Assembly (NCBI GenBank): GCA_900316345.1
Contig: ONCR01000010.1
Span: 1 to 35,396 of the forward strand
DNA: 35,396 bases
Direction: 5' to 3'
From: an uncultured Eubacteriales bacterium
GTDB lineage: Bacteria > Bacillota > Clostridia > Oscillospirales > Acutalibacteraceae
Position numbers and translations under genes: made by a program
Part shown: positions 6,795 to 17,012 of the stretch, in pieces
How positions within the stretch are numbered: position 1 is the stretch's first letter
Layout: each line of letters begins with the position of its first letter
Notes under the pieces: generated by a model
Seen by the model: only the letters and a program-made list of their open reading frames with translations
What the model was told of the DNA's origin: nothing
Databases searched by the model: none

Positions 6795-7832
6795 ATGTTC
6801 GGTGAACGGCGAGCCGCCATATTAGGCTTGATTACCGATTATTACATTAAGACCGGCGAGCCGCTCGGCTCAAAAAATCTTTGCAGCATGCTCCCCTATT
6901 CCGTTAGCTCCGCCACTATAAGAAACGAGATGGCTTATCTTTCAAGCATCGGTTTTCTTGAGCAGCGGCACACAAGCGGCGGAAGAGTTCCCACTAAAGC
7001 GGCATACAGATATTACGTTGATAACCTTATGCCGTATCAGGAGCTTTCGCCCTTTGAAAAGGAACAGATTAACGAGGCGCTGAGCGTTAACGCTTCTGAC
7101 GCGGAAAGGCTTCTTGCCGACGCCGCGGACCTTCTTTCACAGGCTACGGGCTGCGCTTCATTTTACAGCATTGTTAAAGACCCTCTTGACTGCGTTCAGG
7201 GCGTTCAGCTTATCCCCTCTGGCGGCGGAAAGGCAATGCTGGTTATGCTTACAGTCGGCGGAAGAATAAAATCATCGGTCTGCAAGCTCAGCTGTACTCC
7301 CGATGAGGAATTTTTAAAAGCCTTTTATGAGCTTACGCAAAAAATAATTATCGGCGTACCGCTAAGCGACATTAACCTTTCGTTAATTCAGTCGGCCGCT
7401 CCCCTGCTCGGCGACAGAATTTTTGATATGCTGCCGATTCTTTCCTCGCTTTGCTCGCTGTGTAAGGAAGCCGGCGAAGGAACGCTCGTTATCAACGGCG
7501 AAACAAAGCTTTTATCCCAAAGCGAGCTCGGCGACAGCGTATATTCGCTTCTTGCGTTTCTTGCAAAAAAGAAGCGGCTTGAAAAACTGCTTAACGAATT
7601 TGCCGCTACTAATATGAAAACGGCGTTGTTTTTAGGCGATGAAAACCCTGTTTATGAAATGAAAAACACCGCAACGGCAATTGCGAAGTTTAATTATAAC
7701 AGAGTTCAGTCCGCAACGCTGGGCATCATCGGTTCGCTCAGGATTGATTACAAAACAATTCTTCCGAGAGTTGATTATATAATGAAAACAGTTTCCGACC
7801 TGCTTACGGAAGGAGGATTTAAGTATGAGTAA
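6795..7832 (+). CDS. hrcA: Heat-inducible transcription repressor HrcA
   Basis: The 345-aa product has an N-terminal winged helix (ERRAAILGLITDYYIKTGEPLGSKNL, then SSATIRNEMAYLSSIGFLEQRHTSGGRVPT) and the usual C-terminal GAF-like region. It binds CIRCE as a dimer. The ATG at 6795 is preceded by GGGAGGAG. The longer open frame from 6699 runs through the promoter and CIRCE and is not the true start. The gene overlaps grpE by 8 nt (ATG inside its last codons), so translation is coupled. Confidence 0.96.
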   Translation: MFGERRAAILGLITDYYIKTGEPLGSKNLCSMLPYSVSSATIRNEMAYLSSIGFLEQRHTSGGRVPTKAAYRYYVDNLMPYQELSPFEKEQINEALSVNASDAERLLADAADLLSQATGCASFYSIVKDPLDCVQGVQLIPSGGGKAMLVMLTVGGRIKSSVCKLSCTPDEEFLKAFYELTQKIIIGVPLSDINLSLIQSAAPLLGDRIFDMLPILSSLCSLCKEAGEGTLVINGETKLLSQSELGDSVYSLLAFLAKKKRLEKLLNEFAATNMKTALFLGDENPVYEMKNTATAIAKFNYNRVQSATLGIIGSLRIDYKTILPRVDYIMKTVSDLLTEGGFKYE

Positions 7833-8355
7833 AAAGGAACCTGAAACAAAAGAGCCGGAGCTTGAAATGGAAGCGCCGGAGGAAACACAGGAACCCGAGG
7901 TTACAGTTGAAAAATCACGGGAGGAGGAGCTTGAGGAGCAGCTTGCTTCCGCAAAGGACAGCCTGCTTCGCACAGCCGCCGAATACGCTAATTACAGAGC
8001 GCGCTCCGCAAAGGAAAAGGAGCAAAGCTTTACTAACGCAAAATGCAGCGTTATCGGCGAAATTCTTCCCGTTATTGATAATCTTGAAAGAGCGATAGCT
8101 TCCGACGCGGGAGATTATGAAGCTCTTCAAAAGGGAGTTCAGATGACCCTTGACGGCCTTAAAGCTTCCCTTGAAAAGCTCGGAGTTGAGGCTTACGGCG
8201 AAAACGGCGACAGCTTTGACCCGAACTTCCACAATGCGGTTATGCACGTTGAAGACGAAGAGCTCGGCGAAAACGTTGTTACGGACGTTTTTCAAAAGGG
8301 TTATAAAGTCGGCGACAAGGTAATAAGAGCCGCAATGGTAAAAACAGCAAACTAA
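7825..8355 (+). CDS. grpE: Nucleotide exchange factor GrpE
   Basis: The 176-aa product has a Glu/Lys-rich coiled-coil N-terminal half and the C-terminal beta-wing domain ending YKVGDKVIRAAMVKTAN, which closely follows the family signature. It releases ADP from DnaK in the cytosol. A GGAGG sequence within hrcA serves as ribosome binding site. It follows the repressor and precedes dnaK by 27 nt in the classical Firmicute order. Confidence 0.96.
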   Translation: MSKKEPETKEPELEMEAPEETQEPEVTVEKSREEELEEQLASAKDSLLRTAAEYANYRARSAKEKEQSFTNAKCSVIGEILPVIDNLERAIASDAGDYEALQKGVQMTLDGLKASLEKLGVEAYGENGDSFDPNFHNAVMHVEDEELGENVVTDVFQKGYKVGDKVIRAAMVKTAN

Positions 8356-8382
8356 AAATTAACCGAAAAGGAGATAATTACT

Positions 8383-10227
8383 ATGTCAAAAATTATTGGT
8401 ATCGATTTAGGAACAACTAACAGCTGCGTTGCAGTTATCGAAGGCGGCGAGCCCGTAGTTATTACAAACGCAGAGGGCGCAAGAACTACCCCGTCGGTAG
8501 TAGCCTTCACAAAGGACGGCGAAAGAATGGTAGGCGCCGTTGCAAAGCGTCAGGCAATCACCAATCCTGACAGAACAATCGCTTCAATCAAGCGCCATAT
8601 GGGCAGCAACTATAAAGTAAAGATTGACGATAAGGACTACACCCCTCAGGAAATCAGCGCTAACATTCTTCAAAAGCTTAAGAGCGACGCTGAGGCATAT
8701 CTCGGCGAACCCGTACGCGAAGCCGTAATCACGGTTCCCGCATATTTCACCGACAGCCAGCGCCAGGCAACAAAGGACGCAGGCAAAATCGCAGGCCTTG
8801 ATGTTAAAAGAATTATTAACGAGCCTACCGCAGCGGCTCTTGCTTTCGGTATAGACAAGGAAGAGGACCAGAAGGTTATGGTTTATGACCTCGGCGGCGG
8901 CACCTTCGACGTTTCAATTATTGAAATGGGCGACGGCGTTCAGGAGGTTCTTGCAACCGCAGGTAACAACCGTCTCGGCGGCGACGACTTTGACCAGAAG
9001 ATTATGGATTGGCTTGTTGCAGGCTTCAAGGCGCAGACAGGCATTGACCTTTCGGGCGACAAGATGGCTATGCAGAGAGTTAAGGAAGCTGCTGAAAAGG
9101 CAAAGATTGACCTTTCAGGTATGACAACGGCTCAGATTTCCCTTCCCTTCATCACAGCGGACGCAACGGGCCCGAAGCACCTTGAGGAAACTCTTACAAG
9201 AGCAAAGTTCAACGAAATGACGGCAGACCTTGTTGAAGCTACAATGGGCCCCGTTCGCCAGGCAATGAGCGATTCAGGCCTTTCAATGAACGATATTGAT
9301 AAAATTCTTCTTGTAGGCGGCTCAACCCGTATTCCCGCCGTTCAGGAAGCTATTAAAAACTTTGCTCACAAAGAGCCCTTCAAAGGCATTAACCCAGACG
9401 AATGCGTTGCTATGGGCGCAGCTCTTCAGGGCGGCGTGCTCGGCGGAGATATAGAGGACGGACTTCTTCTTCTTGACGTTACTCCCCTTTCGCTCGGTAT
9501 TGAAACAATGGGCGGTATCAACACCGTAATCATTGAAAGAAATACAACTATCCCGACCAAGAAGAGCCAGATTTTCTCAACAGCAGCAGATAATCAGCCG
9601 AGCGTTGAGGTTCACGTTCTTCAGGGTGAAAGAGAATTTGCGGCAGACAATAAAACTCTCGGCCGTTTCCACCTTGACGGAATTCTTCCTGCAAGGCGCG
9701 GTGTTCCGCAGATTGAGGTTACCTTTGACATCGACGCTAACGGCATCGTTCACGTATCAGCTAAGGACCTCGGCACGGGTAAGGAACAGAACATCTCTAT
9801 CACCGCTTCCTCAAATATGAGCAAGGAGGATATTGATAAGGCTGTTCGCGAGGCAGAGCAGTACGCCGCTGAGGATAAAAAGCGCAAGGAGAAGGTTGAC
9901 CTTCGCAACAGCGCAGAACAGATTGTTTATCAGACGGAAAGTCTTCTTTCCGAAAACGGCGACAAATTCTCATCCGACGATAAGAGCGCGCTTGAATCAA
10001 AGCTTCAGGCTCTTAAAGACGCAGTAAGCAGCGATAACGACGACGCTATCAAATCAGCTCAGGAGGGCCTTACAAACAAGTTCTACGAGGTTTCGCAGAA
10101 GCTTTATCAGGCTGCACAGCAGGCACAGGGCGGCGCACAGCAGGGCAACCCGTTTAACGGCGCACAGCAGGCAGGCCAGAACCCTGACGAAGGTTATACC
10201 GATTATACAGAGGTTGACGAAAACTAA
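8383..10227 (+). CDS. dnaK: Chaperone DnaK (Hsp70)
   Basis: The 614-aa protein starts with the ATPase signature [13 protein letters not shown] and contains [12 protein letters not shown] and [12 protein letters not shown]. The substrate-binding domain and alpha-helical lid follow; the tail is Gln/Gly/Ala-rich and acidic, ending TDYTEVDEN. Length is normal for Gram-positive DnaK. It binds unfolded proteins in ATP-driven cycles with DnaJ and GrpE. AAAAGGAG precedes the start. Confidence 0.98.
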   Translation: MSKIIGIDLGTTNSCVAVIEGGEPVVITNAEGARTTPSVVAFTKDGERMVGAVAKRQAITNPDRTIASIKRHMGSNYKVKIDDKDYTPQEISANILQKLKSDAEAYLGEPVREAVITVPAYFTDSQRQATKDAGKIAGLDVKRIINEPTAAALAFGIDKEEDQKVMVYDLGGGTFDVSIIEMGDGVQEVLATAGNNRLGGDDFDQKIMDWLVAGFKAQTGIDLSGDKMAMQRVKEAAEKAKIDLSGMTTAQISLPFITADATGPKHLEETLTRAKFNEMTADLVEATMGPVRQAMSDSGLSMNDIDKILLVGGSTRIPAVQEAIKNFAHKEPFKGINPDECVAMGAALQGGVLGGDIEDGLLLLDVTPLSLGIETMGGINTVIIERNTTIPTKKSQIFSTAADNQPSVEVHVLQGEREFAADNKTLGRFHLDGILPARRGVPQIEVTFDIDANGIVHVSAKDLGTGKEQNISITASSNMSKEDIDKAVREAEQYAAEDKKRKEKVDLRNSAEQIVYQTESLLSENGDKFSSDDKSALESKLQALKDAVSSDNDDAIKSAQEGLTNKFYEVSQKLYQAAQQAQGGAQQGNPFNGAQQAGQNPDEGYTDYTEVDEN

Positions 10228-10233
10228 TATAGC

Positions 10234-10252
10234 GGGCGGATAATATCCGCCC
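10234..10252 (+). other. Intercistronic hairpin between dnaK and dnaJ
   Basis: A perfect 8-bp stem, GGGCGGAT (10234-10241) with ATCCGCCC (10245-10252), has a 3-nt loop. There is no T-tract, so it is unlikely to be a full terminator. It could be an mRNA-processing or 3'-stabilising element that sets dnaK above dnaJ. Confidence 0.55.
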
Positions 10253-10280
10253 CTAATCAATATATTTCACGGAGGGCATT

Positions 10281-11435
10281 ATGCCTGATAACAAAAGAGA
10301 TTACTATGAGGTGCTCGGCGTTGACAAGAGCGCTTCAGACGATGAAATAAAAAAAGCATACCGTAAGGCGGCAAGGCAGTACCACCCTGACCTTCACCCC
10401 GACGACGCAGAGGCAGAAGCCAAATTCAAGGAATGCAACGAGGCTTACGAGGTTTTAAGCGACCCCGACAAAAAGGCGCGCTATGACCAGTTTGGTTTTG
10501 CAGGCGTTGACCCTAATTACGGCGCAGGTCAGGGTGGCGGCTTCGGAGGCGGCTTCGGAGGCTTTGACGCGGATATTGACCTTGGCGACATCTTCTCTTC
10601 AATCTTCGGCGGAGGCGGCGGCTTCGGCGGTTTCGGAGGCGCAAGAAATCCCAACGCTCCGCAAAAGGGCAGGGATATTCAAAGCGCCGTTACAATTACC
10701 TTTGAAGAGGCGGCTAAAGGCTGTAAAAAGACAATAGAGGTTCCGAGAGTTGAGGATTGCTCGCAATGCCACGGCACGGGCGCGGCAGAGGGCAGCTCTC
10801 CTAAGACCTGCCCCGACTGTAACGGCAGGGGCGTTGTTAACATTCAGCAACGTACCGCATTCGGCGTAATGAGCACCCAGAGAACCTGCTCGCGCTGCGG
10901 AGGCAAGGGTAAAATTATTGATAACCCCTGCCCGAAATGCAACGGCAAGGGCAAGGTAAGAAAACGCAATAAGGTTGATATTAACATCCCTGCAGGTATT
11001 GATAACAGGCAGGTTGTTAACGTACGCGGCTACGGCGACACGGGCCTTAACGGCGGACCGAGCGGCGATTTAAGAGTTGTTGTAAACATAAAAAGCCACA
11101 AGGACTTTGAGCGCGACGGCTACGATATCTGGTACAATAAGCACGTTAGTATAGTTGAGGCTACCCTCGGCTCGGAGCTTCGCGTTCCCACGCTTGACGG
11201 CGACGTTAAATACAATATGCCCGCAGGAACTCAGCCGGGTGAGGTTTTCAAGCTCAAGGGCAAGGGCATTCAGCGCCTTAACGGCGTTGGCAAGGGCGAC
11301 CTTTTTGTTAAGGTTATTGTTGACGTGCCCAAAACCGTCACCAACGAGCAGAAGGAGCTTTTAAAACAGTTTGATTCCTCTTACGTTCCGCCTAAAAACG
11401 GTGGTAAAAAAGGCTTTTTTGATAAATTCAAATAA
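10281..11435 (+). CDS. dnaJ: Co-chaperone DnaJ (Hsp40)
   Basis: The 384-aa product is a type I DnaJ. It has a J domain with the HPD motif ([11 protein letters not shown]), a Gly/Phe-rich linker (about residues 75-120), four CxxCxGxG zinc-finger repeats (from CSQCHGTG to CPKCNGKG) and the C-terminal substrate-binding beta domains. It delivers clients to DnaK and stimulates its ATPase. GGAGG precedes ATG 10281, and a terminator follows within 6 nt of the stop. Confidence 0.98.
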   Translation: MPDNKRDYYEVLGVDKSASDDEIKKAYRKAARQYHPDLHPDDAEAEAKFKECNEAYEVLSDPDKKARYDQFGFAGVDPNYGAGQGGGFGGGFGGFDADIDLGDIFSSIFGGGGGFGGFGGARNPNAPQKGRDIQSAVTITFEEAAKGCKKTIEVPRVEDCSQCHGTGAAEGSSPKTCPDCNGRGVVNIQQRTAFGVMSTQRTCSRCGGKGKIIDNPCPKCNGKGKVRKRNKVDINIPAGIDNRQVVNVRGYGDTGLNGGPSGDLRVVVNIKSHKDFERDGYDIWYNKHVSIVEATLGSELRVPTLDGDVKYNMPAGTQPGEVFKLKGKGIQRLNGVGKGDLFVKVIVDVPKTVTNEQKELLKQFDSSYVPPKNGGKKGFFDKFK

Positions 11436-11440
11436 CACAA

Positions 11441-11470
11441 AAGACACACTTGAAGTGTGTCTTTTTTTGT
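11441..11470 (+). terminator. Rho-independent terminator of the dnaK operon
   Basis: AAGACACACT (11441-11450) and AGTGTGTCTT (11454-11463) form a perfect stem with a TGA loop. A run of T follows to 11468. Confidence 0.9.
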
Positions 11471-11502
11471 AATTATTCACAGTTTCCCTTTTCGGGCTGT
11501 TC

Positions 11503-11511
11503 TGTTATAAT
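11503..11511 (+). promoter_or_regulatory. Extended -10 promoter of the PurF-like gene
   Basis: TGTTATAAT has an extended -10 TG plus a perfect TATAAT (11506-11511), 30 nt before the start codon. The -35 region (TTTCCC at 11483) is poor, as tolerated with an extended -10. No purine riboswitch or PurBox was recognised. Confidence 0.55.
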
Positions 11512-11540
11512 ATTTATATCAAACTACGGAGGATTGTTTT

Positions 11541-12953
11541 ATGGGAGGATTTTTCGGAGCGGTTTCCAAAGAAGATTGCGTTTTTGACCTTTTCTTCGGC
11601 GTTGATTATCATTCACACCTCGGAACAAGGCGCGCAGGCCTTGCCGTTTATGATGAAAAGGACGGCTTTGACAAGGCTATTCACAACATTGAAAACGCGC
11701 CCTTCAGAACCAAGTTCACAAAAGAAAGCAACGATATGCACGGCAATATGGGCATTGGCTGTATAAGCGACTTTGAGGCGCAGCCGATTCTTATCCGTTC
11801 CCACCACGGAACCTTTGCTATTGCTACCGTCGGCAAAATCAATAACAGCGACGAAATTGTTGAAAAAATAATTTCAAAAAACGCTCACTTCTTTGAAATG
11901 CACGGCGGCGACATCAACCAGACTGAGCTTGTTGCTTCCATCATTAACCAAAAGGAAAACCTTATTGACGGTATCCGCTACGCTCAGGAAATTATTGACG
12001 GCTCAATGAGTATGCTTATTCTTACTCCGAAGGGAGTTTATGCGGCAAGGGATAAGCTCGGAAGAACGCCGATAGTTATCGGAAAAAAGGACAGCGGCTA
12101 CTGCGCCAGTTTTGAAAGCTTTGCTTATTTCAACCTCGGCTACAGCACTTATAAAACGCTTGGCCCCGGAGAGGTTGTTGTTATGACCCCCGACGGCGTT
12201 AAAACGCTTGTAAACGGCGGAGATAAAATGAAAATATGTACCTTCCTTTGGATTTACTACGGCTACCCGTCGTCAACCTACGAGGGTATTTCGGTTGAAA
12301 AGGTTCGCTATAACTGCGGCAAGGCGCTTGCAAGGCGCGACGCAGGAACCGTATCCCCCGATATTGTTGCAGGCGTTCCCGATTCCGGCGTTGCCCATGC
12401 AATAGGCTATGCAGGCGAAAGCGGAGTTCCCTACTCCCGTCCGTTCATAAAATATACGCCAACCTGGCCGCGCTCGTTTATGCCTACTCATCAAAGCAAG
12501 CGCGAGCTTATTGCAAGAATGAAGCTTATCCCGATTAAGGACCTTATTAAGGGCAACAGCCTTCTTATGATTGACGATTCAATCGTTCGCGGAACACAGC
12601 TTCGCGATACGACGGAATACCTTTTCACCAACGGCGCAAGAGAGGTTCACGTTCGCCCTGCGTGCCCGCCGATAATGTACGGCTGTAAATACCTTAACTT
12701 CTCACGTTCAACGGGAGATATGGAGCTTATTGCAAGAAGGGTTATCAATAAGCTTGAGGGCGGCAACGCAAGCGAGGAAGTTCTTGAGGAATATAAGAAT
12801 CCCGACAGCGAAAAGTATGCGGCTATGATTGAGGAAATCAGACGCCAGCAAAACTTTACATCGCTTCGCTACAACCGCCTTGACGATATGCTGGGCGCTA
12901 TTGACCTTGATTCCGACAAGCTTTGCACCTACTGCTGGGACGGGAAGGAATAA
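11541..12953 (+). CDS. Amidophosphoribosyltransferase-like protein without the catalytic N-terminal Cys
   Basis: The 470-aa product matches PurF in domain order: an N-terminal class II glutamine amidotransferase fold and a C-terminal phosphoribosyltransferase with the PRPP loop LLMIDDSIVRGTQ (341-353). Four cysteines (233, 382, 462, 465) sit where the [4Fe-4S] ligands of Bacillus PurF lie. However, the N-terminus reads MGGFFGAVSK where PurF has CG(V/I)FG, so Gly replaces the Cys1 nucleophile. The LQHRGQEGAGI block has become HLGTRRAGLAV. Glutamine hydrolysis should therefore be lost. The protein may use free ammonia, act as a regulator, or do a different PRPP reaction. The ATG at 11541 follows GGAGG and no alternative start offers a Cys. 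It stands alone between strong terminators, away from other pur genes. Confidence 0.85.
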   Translation: MGGFFGAVSKEDCVFDLFFGVDYHSHLGTRRAGLAVYDEKDGFDKAIHNIENAPFRTKFTKESNDMHGNMGIGCISDFEAQPILIRSHHGTFAIATVGKINNSDEIVEKIISKNAHFFEMHGGDINQTELVASIINQKENLIDGIRYAQEIIDGSMSMLILTPKGVYAARDKLGRTPIVIGKKDSGYCASFESFAYFNLGYSTYKTLGPGEVVVMTPDGVKTLVNGGDKMKICTFLWIYYGYPSSTYEGISVEKVRYNCGKALARRDAGTVSPDIVAGVPDSGVAHAIGYAGESGVPYSRPFIKYTPTWPRSFMPTHQSKRELIARMKLIPIKDLIKGNSLLMIDDSIVRGTQLRDTTEYLFTNGAREVHVRPACPPIMYGCKYLNFSRSTGDMELIARRVINKLEGGNASEEVLEEYKNPDSEKYAAMIEEIRRQQNFTSLRYNRLDDMLGAIDLDSDKLCTYCWDGKE

Positions 12954-12974
12954 TTGACAATTGATAATTAATAA

Positions 12975-13012
12975 TTAACAAAGCCTGACTCTTGCGAGTC
13001 AGGCTTTGTTAA
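12975..13012. terminator. Strong bidirectional terminator
   Basis: A perfect 17-bp stem (12975-12991 with 12996-13012) has a TTGC loop, A-rich on the left and T-rich on the right. It lies between the convergent genes ending at 12953 (+) and 13087 (-), and can serve both. Confidence 0.88.
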
Positions 13013-13086
13013 CTTTTGCGGTTCGGATTTTGGTATTTATGATAATCCGTGTAAAACCTTCCAAATACTTTTATCTTTTATAGAAA

Positions 13087-14427
13087 CTAATTGCAAGTAA
13101 TTGTTCTTTTTGCGCCCCATTTACCGTAAATCTTTTCACCGTTTACTATTTTATAAGCGCGCATTCTGATATAATATGTTTCGCCTTTAGTTACATAAGC
13201 AATTTTTCCATTGAATTTTAACTTGTAGAAAGAAGCGGATTGTTTCGGTTGGTCTTCGCGAATAATACAAGTTTTAGATGATTCAAATTTCGAGGATTTA
13301 CTTATAGCAACCTGTTGATAACTACAGTTTGCAACACGCGCCCATTTAAGTTTGATTCTACCGGTGGTTTTACTATATGATACGGATTTAATTGTGGGGG
13401 TTTTAGGATAGATTGTAATAGTGGTTGTAACAGAATCCTTATACCAATTTATACCGCTAACAGTAACGGAATATCTTCCTATTTCTTTTACGGTACTGGG
13501 AGAAACGGTATAATCCGTTCCGTTAGCAAGTGTTTTTCCGTTAACGCTAACTGACAAAAGCGATGAAGTAGAAATGTTGTCGCCGGTGTATTTTGCGCTT
13601 GACGAAGGAACAGATGCACTGCTAATTGATGTTTTTGCAGGTGTCGAGAAGTTTGTATAGTAAATGTGTTCCCATTTACTATCAACATATACACTGATTC
13701 GAATTTCATAGTTTGTTAATTCATCAAGATTTTTGATTGAAACATTTGTAACTTTAATTCCACCTGTAAAAGGTGTAGAATACGTCTTGATATTCACTTT
13801 CCAAGAAGTAGCGCCCTGTTTTCTATATCCAACTTTGCGTTTTTCAATTGATAGTTTTTTAGAATTGCTAATATTAAAATCAAATTTCACTTTATTCGGC
13901 ATAAGCTCGGTTATACTAAATTTGGAAACTTTAATTGGCAAAAAGTCAGGTCGAATAACGCCAAAGAACTTCCAGTTTGAGTCTGTGTATGACACACTTC
14001 CTTCGTGACCAACATAACCGTATGACTTTCCTTGGTCAACATAATTCATTCTTGAACTGTCGGCTGATGTAACAATTGCAACATGACCGTAATTACCTGC
14101 CCAAGCATTCCATGTCCATACTGCAATGTCGCCGGGTTGTGCAACAAAGCCGCTTGAATAAGGGATTCTTTGCCAACCGACCGGCAAGGCATTAGTTGCA
14201 TAGTCGCAACCGTTTCCGGAAACCGGCTCAACGCCCAAGTAATTATAATACTCTTTGATTAATGCAACGCACTCACCGTTGCCTGTTTTAACTCCAACTC
14301 GTTGTTTAGCCCACTCTACGGACTCCGATTGAGTATGCGCTGAATACGCATAAGCCGGAATAGATAATGCGAACAACGAACTTGCAAGCATTATTAATGC
14401 CAACAATAAACTAATGGTTTTTTTCAT
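13087..14427 (-). CDS. Secreted CHAP-domain cell-wall hydrolase with Ig/Fn3-like C-terminal domains
   Basis: The start is placed at ATG 14427 (446 aa), which has AAAGGAGA 7 nt upstream and opens a clean signal peptide (MKKTISLLLALIML..., cut after PAYA at about 27). The longer frame to 14472 adds 15 residues before the signal. The CHAP domain spans about residues 33-165: Cys53 in GNGECVALIKEYY and His115 in NYGHVAIVT. A beta-sandwich region (about 180-280), a Big/Ig-like segment and a C-terminal Fn3-like module follow. That last module (YYIRMRAYKIVNGEKIYGKWGAK) is related to the tails of the proteins at 17013 and 34707. The protein probably cuts peptidoglycan outside the cell and binds the wall or glycans through its tail. 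Confidence 0.85.
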   Translation of the reverse strand: MKKTISLLLALIMLASSLFALSIPAYAYSAHTQSESVEWAKQRVGVKTGNGECVALIKEYYNYLGVEPVSGNGCDYATNALPVGWQRIPYSSGFVAQPGDIAVWTWNAWAGNYGHVAIVTSADSSRMNYVDQGKSYGYVGHEGSVSYTDSNWKFFGVIRPDFLPIKVSKFSITELMPNKVKFDFNISNSKKLSIEKRKVGYRKQGATSWKVNIKTYSTPFTGGIKVTNVSIKNLDELTNYEIRISVYVDSKWEHIYYTNFSTPAKTSISSASVPSSSAKYTGDNISTSSLLSVSVNGKTLANGTDYTVSPSTVKEIGRYSVTVSGINWYKDSVTTTITIYPKTPTIKSVSYSKTTGRIKLKWARVANCSYQQVAISKSSKFESSKTCIIREDQPKQSASFYKLKFNGKIAYVTKGETYYIRMRAYKIVNGEKIYGKWGAKRTITCN

Positions 14428-14570
14428 AAAAAAATCTCCTTTACATATTATAATGTAATTAGATTTTAACATATTAATGTAGAAAAAATCTATCTGCCGG
14501 TGGCTGATTTTTAATATAAGAGCGGAGGCGAGCGATTCGCTTTATTGATGATAACTGAAAACCGAAAACA

Positions 14571-14600
14571 AAAAGGACCGATGGAAACATCGGTCCTTTT
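14571..14600. terminator. Terminator after the guaB-GDPD unit
   Basis: A perfect 13-bp stem (14571-14583 with 14588-14600) with a GAAA loop ends in AAAA/TTTT on both sides. It lies just 3' of the minus-strand gene that stops at 14609. Confidence 0.88.
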
Positions 14601-14608
14601 AAGCTGTT

Positions 14609-15442
14609 CTATTTGCCCCAATTTTCTATAACCTTATTCAGAAGCTCAACTTCCCTCGTTGTTATATTATCGGGCTTGTTTACAAGAGCGCGCTTCATCT
14701 GGTACTCCCTGTCAACCGTCCATACTGACAGCTTATAGCCGTGCTTATGAAGCAGCTCGGAAAGAGTTTTTGAGGCATAGGTATGGTTACAGTTAATACC
14801 GATTCCGCCCGTTTTTTCAAGCATATCAATAATCTTTTTCTGGTAATCCTCGGTAAAGATTTTCAGCCTTGAAGGCGTATAATTAATATAGTAATCAATC
14901 CCGGGGCAATCCCTTTGCACCTCATCCGCCTGGTTTTGTTCAATACCGGTAAGAAAAACCTGTTTTTCCATAGAATGGGAACATATGCTTTCATAAAGTC
15001 CGGGAAGCGCCTTTGTATCCTTAATATCAAGGTTTATCTTCATCTTGGTTTTTTTAACTATATCAAAAACAACCGAAACCTCTACGCCGTCGTTATTCGT
15101 TGTAATAATATCGTGCCCCATAACGATGGTTCCGTCAGGACGGCGGCGAATATCTATTTCACATATATCCAAATTATTATCAATTGCCGCCTGAACAGAT
15201 TCAATTGAATTTGCAGGAGTATTAAATGCTCCCGTATGAGCGGTTATGGTAAAGCCGTCAACAAAGCTGAGCTTTCGCGAGTCATAAGATTTTGTAAATG
15301 CATACATAGCAACACCCACTACCATCGCAATAGATATTAATAACGATAAAACCTGATACGAAAATCTTTTTGCCCAGAGCGGAGTCATATTACGTTTTAA
15401 AAAACGTTTAAACCTCGTCCAGCGTGAAAGCTTTTCAGGCAT
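14609..15442 (-). CDS. Membrane-anchored glycerophosphodiester phosphodiesterase-like protein
   Basis: The 277-aa product has a basic N-terminus, one membrane segment (about residues 28-49) and an extracytoplasmic GDPD TIM barrel. GDPD enzymes hydrolyse glycerophosphodiesters to sn-glycerol-3-phosphate and an alcohol. The family signature is visible: AHTGAFNTPANS (His69), CEIDIRR (Glu95, Asp97) and IVMGHD (His110). The canonical HRG triplet here reads HTG, losing the phosphate-contacting Arg, so activity or substrate may differ. The C-terminal GYKLSVWTVD matches the G..v..WTvn strand of the family. It lies 24 nt after guaB, has GAGGTG before ATG 15442 and is likely co-transcribed. Confidence 0.8.
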   Translation of the reverse strand: MPEKLSRWTRFKRFLKRNMTPLWAKRFSYQVLSLLISIAMVVGVAMYAFTKSYDSRKLSFVDGFTITAHTGAFNTPANSIESVQAAIDNNLDICEIDIRRRPDGTIVMGHDIITTNNDGVEVSVVFDIVKKTKMKINLDIKDTKALPGLYESICSHSMEKQVFLTGIEQNQADEVQRDCPGIDYYINYTPSRLKIFTEDYQKKIIDMLEKTGGIGINCNHTYASKTLSELLHKHGYKLSVWTVDREYQMKRALVNKPDNITTREVELLNKVIENWGK

Positions 15443-15466
15443 TTTTTATCACACCTCAAAACTTAA

Positions 15467-16954
<1,488 letters not shown>

Positions 16955-16978
16955 TCAAATTATGAAAATATTTTTATT

Positions 16979-17007
16979 ATAATACCATTTAAGAAAGATA
17001 ATATCAA
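16979..17007 (-). promoter_or_regulatory. guaB: guaB promoter
   Basis: On the minus strand, TTGATA (17007-17002) and TATTAT (16984-16979) are separated by 17 nt. A TATAAT overlaps 3 nt further downstream. The -35 lies only 6 nt past the stop codon of the upstream transglutaminase gene and no terminator is visible between them, so read-through from that operon into guaB is possible. Confidence 0.65.
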
Positions 17008-17012
17008 GGCTT

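Noticed and set aside
12960-13086. Possible small RNA at the long hairpin between PurF-like and CHAP genes
   Set aside because: The perfect 17-bp stem is fully explained as a bidirectional terminator between convergent genes, and no promoter was seen.
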